A stretch of DNA of 64,000 nt from Thiomicrorhabdus aquaedulcis (GTDB lineage Bacteria > Pseudomonadota > Gammaproteobacteria > Thiomicrospirales > Thiomicrospiraceae): assembly GCF_004001325.1 (NCBI RefSeq), contig NZ_AP018722.1, forward strand, positions 1-64,000, written 5' to 3'. Positions 19,337 through 29,070 of the stretch are shown in pieces. The translations under genes and the position numbers were made by a program. Positions within the stretch are counted from its first letter, which is position 1. Each line of letters opens with the position of its first letter. Under the pieces are notes generated by a model. That model searched no databases, had not been told where the DNA came from, and saw nothing but the letters and a program-made list of their open reading frames with translations.

Positions 19337-20682
19337 TTAAAACTTCGTGTCTTCGTGACTTTGTGGTTTTTTTATAAAAACTCCCGCCACCACTAAATTG
19401 AGTAAGGCCATAATCAGTAATTGCGTTAACAAACTCACCTCATTGGCAAAACCAACCATCAATAGCACCGAGGCCACAACCATAAATAACGCGTTAAGGA
19501 TGTTGTTGGTGGCCATCATTCTAGCACGGTGTTGTTGCGGAGTTTTTATTTGTAATAGCGTATAAAGAGGGACAATATACGCACCACCAAACACCGCTAA
19601 AACAAACAGCAAACCTAAACTTAAGATGTTATAGCCATGTTGAATAAATTGGCTAAAATTGTATAAGCTGTTTTGAGTCGTTGGCACATAACCGGCGATC
19701 ACCGCCACCAACAGCGCCAATGCAACAGACAAACCCATTAACAAAATGCGTGCCATTTTAAGGTAACTTGACCTTTTAACAGCCAAACCATCAAACCCGA
19801 ACCCACCGCAACGCCCACCGAAAACAGTGTTAAAAACGCCACGACCACGCCATCGTCGCTTATTAAATGAGTTTTTACCAAGGTGGGAAACTGACTCAGC
19901 AACACCGCACCCATAAACCAAAACCACGAAATAGCCAACACCGCCCAAAAAGCCTGCCGATGACTGCGACTCAATGCCACCATTGTCCAAGTGCTTTTAA
20001 TAATATTAAGCTCAACGGCCACGCTGGGGTTTTGCACAGGCAACTTAGCCCCACGACGACTTAACACCAAAAGTCTTACACTCGCGCCATAGCCTAACAG
20101 AGCCACCAGCATGACTGTGCCAGCCATTAAAGCCAAACCGTGCTCTAATAACACACCCAAGCCACCTAAAATAGTGCCCAATAAAATCGCAATAAACGTC
20201 GAACCGCTGATCAAGCCATTGCCTTGTAATAATTGTTGATTGGGCAATATTTCTGGCAGAATCGCGTATTTTAGCGGCCCAAAAAAAGCCGATTGTGCGC
20301 CCATTAAAAACAGTACGATTAATAGACCTTCTAAATGTTGCATCCACAACGCCCACGCGCCTAGACTCATAATCAGCACTTCGGCCAATTTGATTTTTTG
20401 CAATAACCAGGCTTTGGGATAGCGGTCGGCCAATTGACCCGCGAGAGATGAAAACAGAAAAAATGGCAAGATAAACAGGCCAGCGGCTAAGGTAATCAGC
20501 AAGCCGCTGTTGTCGGTGGTTAATTTAAAGGCGATGAGCATCACCAAAGCATTTTTAAACAGATTGTCGTTAAAAGCCCCCAAAAACTGCACCCAAAATA
20601 GAGCAAAAAAAGACGTTTTGGGCGCTAATAACGAGCTGTTTGCAGAGCCATTAAAGGCCTTATTGGGCGCGTGAACTGACAC
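19337..20682 (-). CDS. lplT: LplT-like lysophospholipid transporter (MFS), frameshifted
   Basis: The first frame (20682 to 19738) gives the N-terminal two thirds of an MFS permease with the LplT-like start FWVQFLGAFNDNLFKNAL and RYPKAWLLQKIK. It ends in a short nonsense tail WHAFC. The second frame continues with MARILLMGLSVALALLVAVIAGY and four more helices to 19337. Adding one A to the run complementary to 19756-19759 fuses them as TLKMARILL, about 448 residues in total. The family flips lysophospholipids inward for Aas, whose gene lies 3.7 kb downstream. The last residues (SHEDTKF) derive from the island-flanking repeat. Confidence 0.85.
19339..19367 (-). repeat. Island-flanking repeat, right copy
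   Basis: On the minus strand it begins ACCACAAAGTCACGAAGACA. It is inverted relative to 15728-15757 and overlaps the 3' end of the lplT-like gene, supplying its last codons. Confidence 0.5.
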
Positions 20683-20718
20683 AAATATTTACTGAGTAGC
20701 CATTAAATAACCCTGCCA

Positions 20719-22809
20719 CTAAGCCGCAATGCCGCTGTGACGCAGCAATGCATCAATGTGCGGTTCACGGCCTCTAAAGGCTTTAAACAGCACCATCGGG
20801 TCTACCGAACCGCCGGCCGCCAAAATACTGTTTTTAAAGCGCGCGCCCGTATCCGGGTTTAGCACGCCGGTCTCTTCAAATAAACCAAATGCGTCGGCCG
20901 ACAGCACCTCGGCCCACTTATAACTAAAGTAGCCCGCCGCATAACCACCGGCAAAAATATGGCTAAAACTGTGCAAGGTTCTGCTAAACGCTGGCGGCTG
21001 TAACACCGCCACTTCGGCTCGAATCCGTCCGATAAGCGATTCTAACGACTCCACCGCATTCGGGTCATAAAAGGCGTGCAGTTCAAAATCGACCAAAGAA
21101 AATTCAACCTGACGTAACATCGCCATCGCCGACTGAAAACCACGACTTTGTTTAAGCGCCAAAAACAGCTCTTCGGGCAAAGGTTGCTGGGTTTCAACAT
21201 GCGATGAAATTAAATCCAATCCTTCACGCTCCCAACAAAAGTTTTCCATAAATTGCGACGGCAGCTCAACCGCGTCCCACGGCACGCCGTTGATGCCCGA
21301 AATATCCAAATGCTCCATCTCGGTAAACAAATGATGAATGCCATGACCAAACTCATGAAATAAAGTAGTGACTTCATCGTGAGTTAAGCAGGCCTGGTCA
21401 GAACCAATCGGCGGGGTAAAGTTGCACACCAAATAGGCCACGGGCGATTGCAATTGACCGTTAGGATGACGCCAGCGGGTAATGGCCGAATCCATCCATG
21501 CCCCGCCACGTTTGTTTTGGCGCGCGTATAAATCCAAATAAAACTGGCCAATGAGCTGATTATTGGCGTTAAACAATTCAAAAAACTGCACGTCTTCGTG
21601 CCACGTCGATGCACCGGTTTTGGCCACAATGCGCACGTCAAACAGGGTTTGCGTAATGCTAAACAAACCCTTTAACACCGCCTCGACCGGAAAATACGGC
21701 CGCAACACCTCTTGCGATAACGACAGAGTTTGAGTTTTTAATTTTTCAGACGCGTAGGTTACATCCCACGGTTGCAAGGTGTCCAACCCCAAATGGGTTT
21801 TGGCAAACGTTTGTAAGTTGGCCAATTCAGCCTGGGCTTGCGGTTTAGAACGCTTGGCCAAATCACGCAAAAAGCCCAGCACCGTTTGCGTGTTTCCGGC
21901 CATTTTAGTGGCCAACGAATACTCGGCGTAATTGGCAAAATCCAATAGCAAAGCTAATTCATGGCGTAACGCTCTAATTTGCGCAATATGCGCGGTGTTA
22001 TCAAACTCGGTATTTTCGGCGCACTCTGACGCGCGGGTTACAAACGCTTGGTAGACTTGGGCGCGTAATGCTCGATTATCGGCGTGCGTCATGACCGCCA
22101 AATAAGAGGGAAAATCCAGAGTAACACACCAACCTTCTTGGCCTTTTTGCTGCGCCAATTGCGCCAACAACCCCAACGCACTGGACGGTAAACCGGCCAG
22201 CTCGACTGGGTCTAAAATAGACTTTGACCAGGCCTGGGTAGATTTTAAAACGTGGTTACCAAACGCACTGCTCAGTTGCGACAACTGTTGTTTAATGCGT
22301 TGATACTCAAGCTGCTGTGCCGGTTGCAAGGCGATGCCACTCAACTTAAAGTTACGTAACGCGTTTTGTATGACCTTTTTTTGCGCCAAGCTGTAATGCG
22401 TAAATTCCGCGCTGTCGGCTAACGCTTTAAATTTAGCGTATAAACCGGCATTTTGACCGACTTCGCTATGGTACGCGGTCACAAGCTCCAAACAAGTGGT
22501 ATAGGCTTTATGCCAATCATCGCTATTATTCACCGCATCCAAATGGCCAACCGGCCCCCAAACGCGTTCAAAATGATTGTCTAACACCTCTAAGGGCTCA
22601 ATAAAGTTTTGCCAGGTTGGTGCATCGCTTAACGCCACAATATGCGCAATTTGCGCGCGGTTGTCGGTCAATAATTGCTGCACCGCCGGCTCAATGTGTT
22701 CCACGTGAAACGCCTTAAACACCGGCAAGCCCGCTACGTTTAGTAAAGGATTGGAATTTAAAACGTTATTAGAGTTTAAAGCGTTAAGTGCAGTGTTCAT
22801 GACAGACAT
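20719..22809 (-). CDS. prlC: Oligopeptidase A (M3 zinc peptidase)
   Basis: A cytoplasmic metallopeptidase (OpdA/PrlC) that degrades signal peptides and other oligopeptides. The 696 residues match the family length. The zinc motif HEFGH lies at about residue 485, and the downstream segment HSFSHIFAGGYAAGYFSYKWAEVLSADAF is typical. The iterated palindrome at 22228-22237 is read as TQAW, and a near-copy at 21389 as DQAC. A parS-like site at 22697-22712 lies within the codons near the N-terminus. Confidence 0.95.
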   Translation of the reverse strand: MSVMNTALNALNSNNVLNSNPLLNVAGLPVFKAFHVEHIEPAVQQLLTDNRAQIAHIVALSDAPTWQNFIEPLEVLDNHFERVWGPVGHLDAVNNSDDWHKAYTTCLELVTAYHSEVGQNAGLYAKFKALADSAEFTHYSLAQKKVIQNALRNFKLSGIALQPAQQLEYQRIKQQLSQLSSAFGNHVLKSTQAWSKSILDPVELAGLPSSALGLLAQLAQQKGQEGWCVTLDFPSYLAVMTHADNRALRAQVYQAFVTRASECAENTEFDNTAHIAQIRALRHELALLLDFANYAEYSLATKMAGNTQTVLGFLRDLAKRSKPQAQAELANLQTFAKTHLGLDTLQPWDVTYASEKLKTQTLSLSQEVLRPYFPVEAVLKGLFSITQTLFDVRIVAKTGASTWHEDVQFFELFNANNQLIGQFYLDLYARQNKRGGAWMDSAITRWRHPNGQLQSPVAYLVCNFTPPIGSDQACLTHDEVTTLFHEFGHGIHHLFTEMEHLDISGINGVPWDAVELPSQFMENFCWEREGLDLISSHVETQQPLPEELFLALKQSRGFQSAMAMLRQVEFSLVDFELHAFYDPNAVESLESLIGRIRAEVAVLQPPAFSRTLHSFSHIFAGGYAAGYFSYKWAEVLSADAFGLFEETGVLNPDTGARFKNSILAAGGSVDPMVLFKAFRGREPHIDALLRHSGIAA
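22697..22712. other. parS-like ParB binding site inside prlC
   Basis: TGTTCCACGTGAAACG matches the parS consensus TGTTNCACGTGAAACA at all but the last base. It lies within coding sequence near the prlC 5' end. It is the second of three such sites in the window; ParB binding is inferred. Confidence 0.8.
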
Positions 22810-22863
22810 CTTTACAATAAGTGGAAAGCACTTATTATAACCAATCCCGTGCTCAACGCATCA

Positions 22864-24795
22864 TTAAGCCATTTTAACTTGATTACGACCTGCCTCTTTT
22901 GCTTTGTATAAAGCGTTATCGGCTTGTTTAAAAAAGGCTTGTTCACTTTGCTGAGAAAATTGCACCACCCCTAAGCTAATGGTTAAATTTGGTACGGGTA
23001 AAAAATCACTCTCCTCAATGGCGTGTCTAAGTTTTTGCGCCACCTGAACCGACTGCTCAAGGGTTTGATGAGTAAGCAAAATAGCAAACTCCTCTCCACC
23101 AATTCGATAAAAACCGTCTGTTTCACGCAAATGCTGACTGATAATTTGAGTCATTTTTTTTAAGACCATATCGCCTGCATCGTGGCCAAAATCGTCATTT
23201 ACACGTTTAAAAAAATCAATGTCAAACATAATCAAACTTAACAACGAATGATAACGTTTAGCGTCCTCTATTCGCTCGTTAAGGTGAGCATTAAACTGAC
23301 GACGATTGCCAATACCGGTTAAATCATCTTTTAAGGCATTTTTTATTAATTGCTGATGGAGTTTTTCATTTTCAGTCACATCGTTTAAGACCACCACCGC
23401 CAAACTTGGATCAGAATCTATTGTGTTGGCTTTAATATCAAAAATTCGGGGCTGATCTTGCAAAAGCAACTTAACTTTATACGATGTTTGTGGATGTGTT
23501 AACAAGGTTTCTAACCAGTTTTTAGAATGGTCATTAGGGTTTAAATACCCTGGTTCATCCATAAATAAATGACCAATACAACCGTAAGTTTTTTTAAACT
23601 TTTTTAAATTCATGGGCGCATTAAAATAGTTAAAAAAGGCTTTATTAGCCTCTAAAAGTTCTTTGCCATTGGTAATAATTACCACCTCTTGTTCTTGATT
23701 AATCACACCCCGATAAAATTGTTTTTGTTTATACAAAACCCAACCTATTGCTGCAAAAAGAACAAGTAAAATTAAACCATTTCTTACCTGATTTAAACTA
23801 TCTTGCACGTGCTCAAAAGTGTCTAATCCATCATCACCTTCTAACGCCCACAAAGGTAAAAAAGCCAAAATCCAACCATTAAACTGTAAGTTTAATGGGC
23901 TGGTTAAGCGACTGTTTACATCTTGTTTTATGTTTGAGTTTATGGTGTTTATGGGATAACGCACCACCAAATAATCTTGCCAAATCACTGGTGTGGTTAC
24001 ATCGTGCAACCAAGTTTGTAAGATTTTTTTTGGCAAATGATTCACGTTTAAAGAGTCTGTTGTTTGTTGTGCTTGATGCTCTGGATTGAATAAAATTGTT
24101 TCAGTGCTTTCGTCATTAAGGTGGGGAATTAAAGTAATCAAAGAGTGATTGATAAACTCTAAGGGTTTTTTGTTTATAACCACTTGATTAAGCGTGTTAA
24201 GAAGACAAATAACCTCAATAAACCCCATAAGTTCATTCGCCACAAAAATAGGAACAATAGATCTTAAAATAGGCAAATTAAACCCATCCTCTACCTTAAC
24301 TAAAGGCTTTGCAAGTCTAATAAGTCCCTGCCACTCCCAGGTTTCGATGGCTGAGGTGTGTTGAAATAACAACGGATTTGAACGATATAAAACCTGACCT
24401 TGCACGTTTAAAATTTGAAAACAAACCGCTCGGCTTGCCGATTCAGGCTGAATTTGGCGGATAAAATGATGAAAATCACTGGGAATTTTAAGACCCTCAA
24501 CAGCGGGTTGGTCAAGGGGTGAATAAGATATTAAGTTGGCCGTCTGATTAACGGTTTGATTGTAATAATCCATCTGTTTGGCTAAATTTAACGCCAACAT
24601 TAACGCATAATTTTGTTGTTCTTGTAACTGCTGGTGAATGTGTTGCTGTGTTTTTTCGGTAACTTGCTGATACAGCGTTTGATTTAGACGAGTTTGTTGG
24701 TTTAACTCAAAAATGTTAAACCCAAAATAAAGCGCCGGCAGTAAAACTAATAAACTGCACAGCATCATTTTATAACGCCCAGCTTGCTGAATCAC
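22864..24795 (-). CDS. Membrane-bound diguanylate cyclase (GGDEF)
   Basis: It makes cyclic di-GMP from two GTP. The 643-residue protein has an N-terminal membrane helix near 11-30, a long extracytoplasmic sensor region, a second helix near 340-358, and a PAS-like segment. A C-terminal GGDEF domain carries YRIGGEEF. The inhibitory I-site RETD lies five residues before GGEEF, so product inhibition is likely intact. The start is GTG at 24795; a later ATG (MMLCSLL) is possible. It is a single-gene unit whose sensor ligand is unknown. Confidence 0.92.
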   Translation of the reverse strand: MIQQAGRYKMMLCSLLVLLPALYFGFNIFELNQQTRLNQTLYQQVTEKTQQHIHQQLQEQQNYALMLALNLAKQMDYYNQTVNQTANLISYSPLDQPAVEGLKIPSDFHHFIRQIQPESASRAVCFQILNVQGQVLYRSNPLLFQHTSAIETWEWQGLIRLAKPLVKVEDGFNLPILRSIVPIFVANELMGFIEVICLLNTLNQVVINKKPLEFINHSLITLIPHLNDESTETILFNPEHQAQQTTDSLNVNHLPKKILQTWLHDVTTPVIWQDYLVVRYPINTINSNIKQDVNSRLTSPLNLQFNGWILAFLPLWALEGDDGLDTFEHVQDSLNQVRNGLILLVLFAAIGWVLYKQKQFYRGVINQEQEVVIITNGKELLEANKAFFNYFNAPMNLKKFKKTYGCIGHLFMDEPGYLNPNDHSKNWLETLLTHPQTSYKVKLLLQDQPRIFDIKANTIDSDPSLAVVVLNDVTENEKLHQQLIKNALKDDLTGIGNRRQFNAHLNERIEDAKRYHSLLSLIMFDIDFFKRVNDDFGHDAGDMVLKKMTQIISQHLRETDGFYRIGGEEFAILLTHQTLEQSVQVAQKLRHAIEESDFLPVPNLTISLGVVQFSQQSEQAFFKQADNALYKAKEAGRNQVKMA

Positions 24796-24856
24796 GGCAG
24801 TATCACTTATCTTGATGATGGTAAAAGACAGTGTACCGCTTGGTCAAAAAGAGCAA

Positions 24857-24876
24857 AATCACCCACCAAGGTGATT
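24857..24876 (-). terminator. Possible terminator of the small lipoprotein gene
   Basis: AATCACC pairs with GGTGATT over a 6-base loop, and on the minus strand it is followed by TTTGCTCTTTTTG. It lies 140 bp past the stop of the 25019-25345 gene and upstream of the diguanylate cyclase. The assignment is tentative. Confidence 0.35.
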
Positions 24877-24923
24877 TACTGGACATTTACTTGATATTTA
24901 CTAAATATTTGATAGAAAATTAT

Positions 24924-24937
24924 AGAGACCTTTGCAC
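24924..24937. repeat. Solitary GAGACCTTTGCACC end-like repeat
   Basis: It matches the terminal repeat of the MITE-like elements but has no recognisable partner end. It is likely a remnant. Confidence 0.45.
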
Positions 24938-25018
24938 CCTTTTTGAGCACCTTTATTAACCCCAAGTTAAATAAACATGCCCTTTGGGTTAAAACGGTGC
25001 GGCGTAAAAATTGTATTT

Positions 25019-25345
25019 TTAAGGTTTTATTTGGTATCCCATGGCTTTCATGCAATCTTCGTAACTCACAGTTCCAGAGGTTTTTAAGCGCAAATGCAGT
25101 GTAGACACACCTTGTGAGTCGTTATTTTGACCTAACGCCTGACTGCGACAATACGCCTGATCAGTGCTAAAGGCACGCTCAGTTTGTTTTATTTTTGGCT
25201 CAAATTGTGGGGTTTGCGCGCATCCAGATAATGTAAATACACCCATGCCCAGCATTGAAGCCAATAAGGCACGCAACACAATCTTACGGTGAGTGAAGTG
25301 GTTCGCACGATTCATACATGACAATACTAAAGCGGGCTTGACCAT
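25019..25345 (-). CDS. Small predicted lipoprotein, function unknown
   Basis: A 108-residue protein with a basic N-terminus, a hydrophobic stretch and a lipobox LSGC at about residue 42, implying an envelope lipoprotein. The mature part of about 67 residues contains two cysteines (AYCRSQ and YEDCMKAMGY) that could pair. AAGGAAA precedes the ATG at suitable spacing. I do not recognise the family. The YCRSQ...CMKAMGY pattern recalls small uncharacterised lipoproteins, but no function should be assigned. Confidence 0.7.
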   Translation of the reverse strand: MVKPALVLSCMNRANHFTHRKIVLRALLASMLGMGVFTLSGCAQTPQFEPKIKQTERAFSTDQAYCRSQALGQNNDSQGVSTLHLRLKTSGTVSYEDCMKAMGYQIKP

Positions 25346-25503
25346 AAAAATTTTCCTTTTGAGCTGTGTTTTAAGCGCAGTGATGATTTAAGGCGCTAGT
25401 GTAAACAAAAATCGTTAATTTAAGGCGATTTGAGTAGACTTTTTTATTTTGCCTAATAAAACCATTAACCTAGCCGTTAAATCATTGTGAGCACTTGTTT
25501 ATA

Positions 25504-25587
25504 GAGACCTTTTCAAGAGTAAAGTACAAGAAAAAATGCAAAAAAACTTTAACCATTTTTAGGCGTACATCCACTTTTGCAAAGATA
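25504..25587. mobile_element. MITE-like element, degraded copy
   Basis: About 84 bp beginning GAGACCTTTTCAAGAG and ending TTTTGCAAAGAT. It aligns along its full length with the element at 29071-29155, including the internal TACAAGAAAAAA, AACTTTAACCATTTTT and GGCGTAC blocks. The terminal inverted repeats are eroded here. No coding capacity is present. It lies just downstream of the Na/Pi transporter gene. Confidence 0.65.
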
Positions 25588-25619
25588 TTTTATAAAAACT
25601 CATTTTATGAGAACGCATT

Positions 25620-27473
25620 TTAAAGCGATTTTTCAACGGTATTAGCAACCTTATCTAAACCAGAACTTACGTTTAGCGTTTGATTTGACTCAGCCAACTG
25701 CAATCGAGCAATGCGTTTAGACAAGGTATGCAATTGTTTTAACCCATCGATTAATTGCATCTCATATCTAAAGACTTTTAAGCGTTCTTCGTCCGGTCTA
25801 AACCGCTTAACTTGATGGGTCAGCGCGTCTTGAATAAGGTGGTCTATGGTCTGCTTTATAGCCAAGACCGCCATCGCCGATTCACTGTCTTTGCTGTAAA
25901 TACTCTTTAACGCATTGTCCATCGCCTTACCCACCTCAGAGGTTAGTTGCCCCACCAGATTGAGCATGGTTTCACTGGGTTTAATATTGTCTTGAGTCAT
26001 TTCATGCAAAATTTGCAATAAATTTGAACCGGCCGCTTCCAGCATCGATTCTAAATTATTCACCACATTCATTAATTTCATGTACTCGGTTTGCTCTTCT
26101 GGCGTCAGTTGATTTTGCCCAGTTTGCCCTAAATAACTTAATATTTGCCGTTGATACGATCGTAACCGCTGCAAGGTTAAATCCTCGCGTGACAAACGAT
26201 CAAAGTTAGGATTGGCAATCATCGACACAACCCGCTTGTAAAATAATCCTACCTGTTTTTGATAATGTTCTAATTCAAGGTTAACCGCTTTCATCGCTAA
26301 AGATGGCGTATGCGTTAACGATTTGTCTAAAAACTCGGCCTGAAATTCACCAGTGGTTTTTTCCTCAGACAACACAGGTAATATTTTATAGACCACCCAT
26401 AAAAAAACCGGAATAAACGGTAAAAACACCGCTAAACATACCACTTTAAATAAGGTATTGGCGTTGGCAATCTCTCTGGGTGTATTTTCGGCCAACATCG
26501 CCACAGAGCCATCGCTAACGGTAGCGTGTGCCGAAATAGCTACCGCCATATTGGCTAATTCGGGAATAAAGGGCAACCAAATTAACACCCCATAAATATT
26601 AAACTGTACGTGAATCAATGCGGCACGCAAGGCTTCTCGGGATTTGCCAATGGCCGCCAATAAGGCAGTAATGGTGGTGCCAATGTCTGCACCCAAAACC
26701 AAGGCAATTCCAGCCGGTAACGTTAAAAAACCGTTGCTGGCCATAACAATTACCACCGCAATGGTGGCCGACGACGACTGCACTAAGGCGGTAAAAACCA
26801 AGCCTAATAAAATGCCGTAAAACGGGTTTTGCATCTGTTGCATTAGGTCTAAAAACGGTGGGTAGTCACGTAAAGGTGCCATGCCTTCGCTCATTAAACT
26901 CACCCCAAAAAATATTAAACCCAACCCCATTATTAAATCGCCCAACGCTTTTTTGCGTCGCAACTTGGCCAAAAATTGCATACTAAACCCAATCGCAATC
27001 ATTAACAGGGCAAAGTTAGTGACCTTAAACGCAACAATTTGTGCGGTGATGGTCGTACCTAAATTAGCCCCCATAATCACACCGGCGGCTTGGGTTAAAG
27101 TAATTAAACCCGCCGAAACAAACCCAACCACCAACACCGTGGTGACCGATGAACTTTGAATAACAGCCGTTATGCCTGCACCGGTTAATGCGCCCATAAC
27201 CCTATTATTGGTAAGCTTAGCCAAACCCACTTTAAGCTTGTCGCCCGCCACCACCAGCAAGCCTTTTACCATCTGCTCCATGCCAAACAAAAACAGCGCC
27301 AAACCACCAGCCAGCCACATAAACATCGCTAACCAATCAATTTTATTGGCCGCATTTTGTTCTATTTGAGTTTGTGAAAACGCCGCCGTGGCCAACAAAG
27401 AACCCACCACCATTAACAGCAGCAAAAAAGGCATCGGCGAAAAAGAGTGCGTAAAACCAACCGAGCGTTTCAT
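25620..27473 (-). CDS. Na/Pi cotransporter family protein (YjbB/NptA-like)
   Basis: A 617-residue inner-membrane protein with two inverted Na/Pi repeats, each with the QSSS motif (AVIQSSSVTTVLV and ALVQSSSATIAVV). A cytoplasmic C-terminal PhoU-like helical domain covers about residues 390-600. Related proteins export or import phosphate; direction here is unknown. There is a GGGGAT ribosome site before the ATG. A MITE-like element lies immediately past the stop. No pho genes adjoin. Confidence 0.9.
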   Translation of the reverse strand: MKRSVGFTHSFSPMPFLLLLMVVGSLLATAAFSQTQIEQNAANKIDWLAMFMWLAGGLALFLFGMEQMVKGLLVVAGDKLKVGLAKLTNNRVMGALTGAGITAVIQSSSVTTVLVVGFVSAGLITLTQAAGVIMGANLGTTITAQIVAFKVTNFALLMIAIGFSMQFLAKLRRKKALGDLIMGLGLIFFGVSLMSEGMAPLRDYPPFLDLMQQMQNPFYGILLGLVFTALVQSSSATIAVVIVMASNGFLTLPAGIALVLGADIGTTITALLAAIGKSREALRAALIHVQFNIYGVLIWLPFIPELANMAVAISAHATVSDGSVAMLAENTPREIANANTLFKVVCLAVFLPFIPVFLWVVYKILPVLSEEKTTGEFQAEFLDKSLTHTPSLAMKAVNLELEHYQKQVGLFYKRVVSMIANPNFDRLSREDLTLQRLRSYQRQILSYLGQTGQNQLTPEEQTEYMKLMNVVNNLESMLEAAGSNLLQILHEMTQDNIKPSETMLNLVGQLTSEVGKAMDNALKSIYSKDSESAMAVLAIKQTIDHLIQDALTHQVKRFRPDEERLKVFRYEMQLIDGLKQLHTLSKRIARLQLAESNQTLNVSSGLDKVANTVEKSL

Positions 27474-27716
27474 ACGCTATCCCCTTACTGGTAAATAATT
27501 TAAACCACAATCATAGCTTGGTTAGTTTTTTAAAGCGGATTTAAATCCCTTTATCGTTTTATAAAGCCAGGATTTAAACAGTAGAATTTTTATAAAACAC
27601 TTTAATTAATACGTACTATTTATAACTTTATTTAAAAAAATATTATATTAACGTTTGATTATATGTTTTAATAAAACCGCTTAAAACTTGCACACTTTAA
27701 TGAAAGGAATCTATAA

Positions 27717-28313
27717 ATGAAAAAACTCACTCTATCTTGGTTAAGCGCCGCTGCCTTAGCTGGCTTAATGTCTGCATCATTGGTACATGCCGCGCCAGCC
27801 CCAACCGATGAGAAAAAACAAACTCCTCAAGGACTGTACGTTGACGCCAAAGAAACCGCAGAGATGATGAAAAAAGACCCAAAAGTTATTTTAGTGGACG
27901 TACGCACTCCGGCCGAATGGCAATTTGTCGGTTACACCAAAGACGCGCAAATTATGATTCCATCGGTATTTTTTAAATACGACGGCATGGACGACAAAAA
28001 ACCCCGTTACCGCTCTATGCCCAATGCCAACTTTGTGGCCGAGCTAGAAGGAAAAGCCGCTGAATTGGGCGCAGATGAAAACAGCACCTACATTTTAATG
28101 TGTCGTTCGGGCGCGACGCGGGCGCAACCTGCCGCTAAAATGATGGCTCAATACGGTTACAAAAATGTTTACGTAATGACCGATGGTTTTGAAGGCGACA
28201 AAGTTAAAGAAGGCGATAAAAAAGATTTTCGCATTAAAGATGGCTGGAAAAACGTTGGTTTACCATGGACTTACGACTTAGATGCTAAAACAGCGTATAT
28301 TGAGAAAAACTGA
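27717..28313 (+). CDS. Periplasmic rhodanese-like protein
   Basis: A 198-residue protein with a cleavable signal peptide (cleavage after VHA, about residue 26) and one rhodanese domain. The domain has LVDVRTPAEW and the active-site loop MCRSGATRAQPAAKMM, with Cys as the likely persulfide carrier. It would act on sulfane sulfur in the periplasm, which fits a sulfur-oxidising lifestyle, but that is inference. GAAAGGAA precedes the ATG. The 243 bp upstream are very AT-rich and hold the promoter. A strong terminator follows. Confidence 0.9.
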   Translation: MKKLTLSWLSAAALAGLMSASLVHAAPAPTDEKKQTPQGLYVDAKETAEMMKKDPKVILVDVRTPAEWQFVGYTKDAQIMIPSVFFKYDGMDDKKPRYRSMPNANFVAELEGKAAELGADENSTYILMCRSGATRAQPAAKMMAQYGYKNVYVMTDGFEGDKVKEGDKKDFRIKDGWKNVGLPWTYDLDAKTAYIEKN

Positions 28314-28340
28314 TTTTATTCTTCAGAAAAGTTTAATTTA

Positions 28341-28376
28341 AAAACCGCTGAGTTTATAAACTCAGCGGTTTTTTTG
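28341..28376 (+). terminator. Rho-independent terminator after the rhodanese gene
   Basis: AACCGCTGAGTTTATAAACTCAGCGGTT forms a near-perfect hairpin followed by a T7 tract, with A-residues on the 5' side, so it could work in both directions between the convergent rhodanese and flavin reductase genes. The third parS-like site begins inside its T-tract. Confidence 0.92.
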
Positions 28377-28390
28377 TTTCACGTGAAACC
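28375..28390. other. parS-like ParB binding site
   Basis: TGTTTCACGTGAAACC differs from the parS consensus TGTTTCACGTGAAACA only at the last base. It is intergenic, between the terminator of the rhodanese gene and the 3' end of the flavin reductase gene. Confidence 0.87.
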
Positions 28391-28411
28391 TTAAAACCCT
28401 TAGAAACCTTA

Positions 28412-29029
28412 CTATTTAGAATCAATACTTGGTCGTGCCAAACTAAATCTTTGGCGAGTATGGCTATAATCGTTACCCGACATTTTACCTACGGCATCGA
28501 GCAATTCGGCATCAATAGCGCCGTTATTTAACACTTCATCCGCCACATTTATGCCTAATACGTCTAACAAAATAATCACCCCTCCTCCGGGTTGATTAGA
28601 CAAATTAATAACCTCTCGTAAACGACATTCAAACTGCATTTTAGCGTCTTTAACCGCTAGGGCATCAACCGATTGACTGACAATAGATTCAATACCCACT
28701 TGCTCAAACTCACTCACGCCCAATGGATATTGCGCACTGGTGGCGTTCATTTTTTCGGCCAAATGCGCGCTGACAATATTCACCACACAGCTTTGAGTGC
28801 TCTGCAAATTAGCCAGAGTGTCTTTTATAGGTTTGTCATTAGCGTTAATGTGCGTAATGCTTAAAATAGGTGGTTGCACGCTGGCCACCGTAAAAAACGA
28901 GTAGGGCGCTAAATTGGCTATTCCATCGCTATCAAGTGTGCTCACCCAGGCAATAGGACGCGGTACTACGCCGCTTACTAACAGTGAATAGAGTTTTTGG
29001 GTGGGCAGTTCCTGAGCATTAAAATACAT
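28412..29029 (-). CDS. Flavin reductase domain (FMN-binding split barrel) protein
   Basis: A 205-residue protein of the flavin reductase-like family (DIM6/NTAB). It carries the characteristic SGVVPRPIAWVSTLDSDGIANLAPYSFFTVAS segment that binds FMN, and a TQSCVVNIVS strand. Such proteins reduce flavin for a monooxygenase or act alone; no oxygenase partner is adjacent. A GAGGT ribosome site lies before the ATG. The substrate is unknown. Confidence 0.9.
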   Translation of the reverse strand: MYFNAQELPTQKLYSLLVSGVVPRPIAWVSTLDSDGIANLAPYSFFTVASVQPPILSITHINANDKPIKDTLANLQSTQSCVVNIVSAHLAEKMNATSAQYPLGVSEFEQVGIESIVSQSVDALAVKDAKMQFECRLREVINLSNQPGGGVIILLDVLGINVADEVLNNGAIDAELLDAVGKMSGNDYSHTRQRFSLARPSIDSK

Positions 29030-29070
29030 TATTACCTCGCTTTGCGTAAATGCGCGTTATTAAATTTTTA

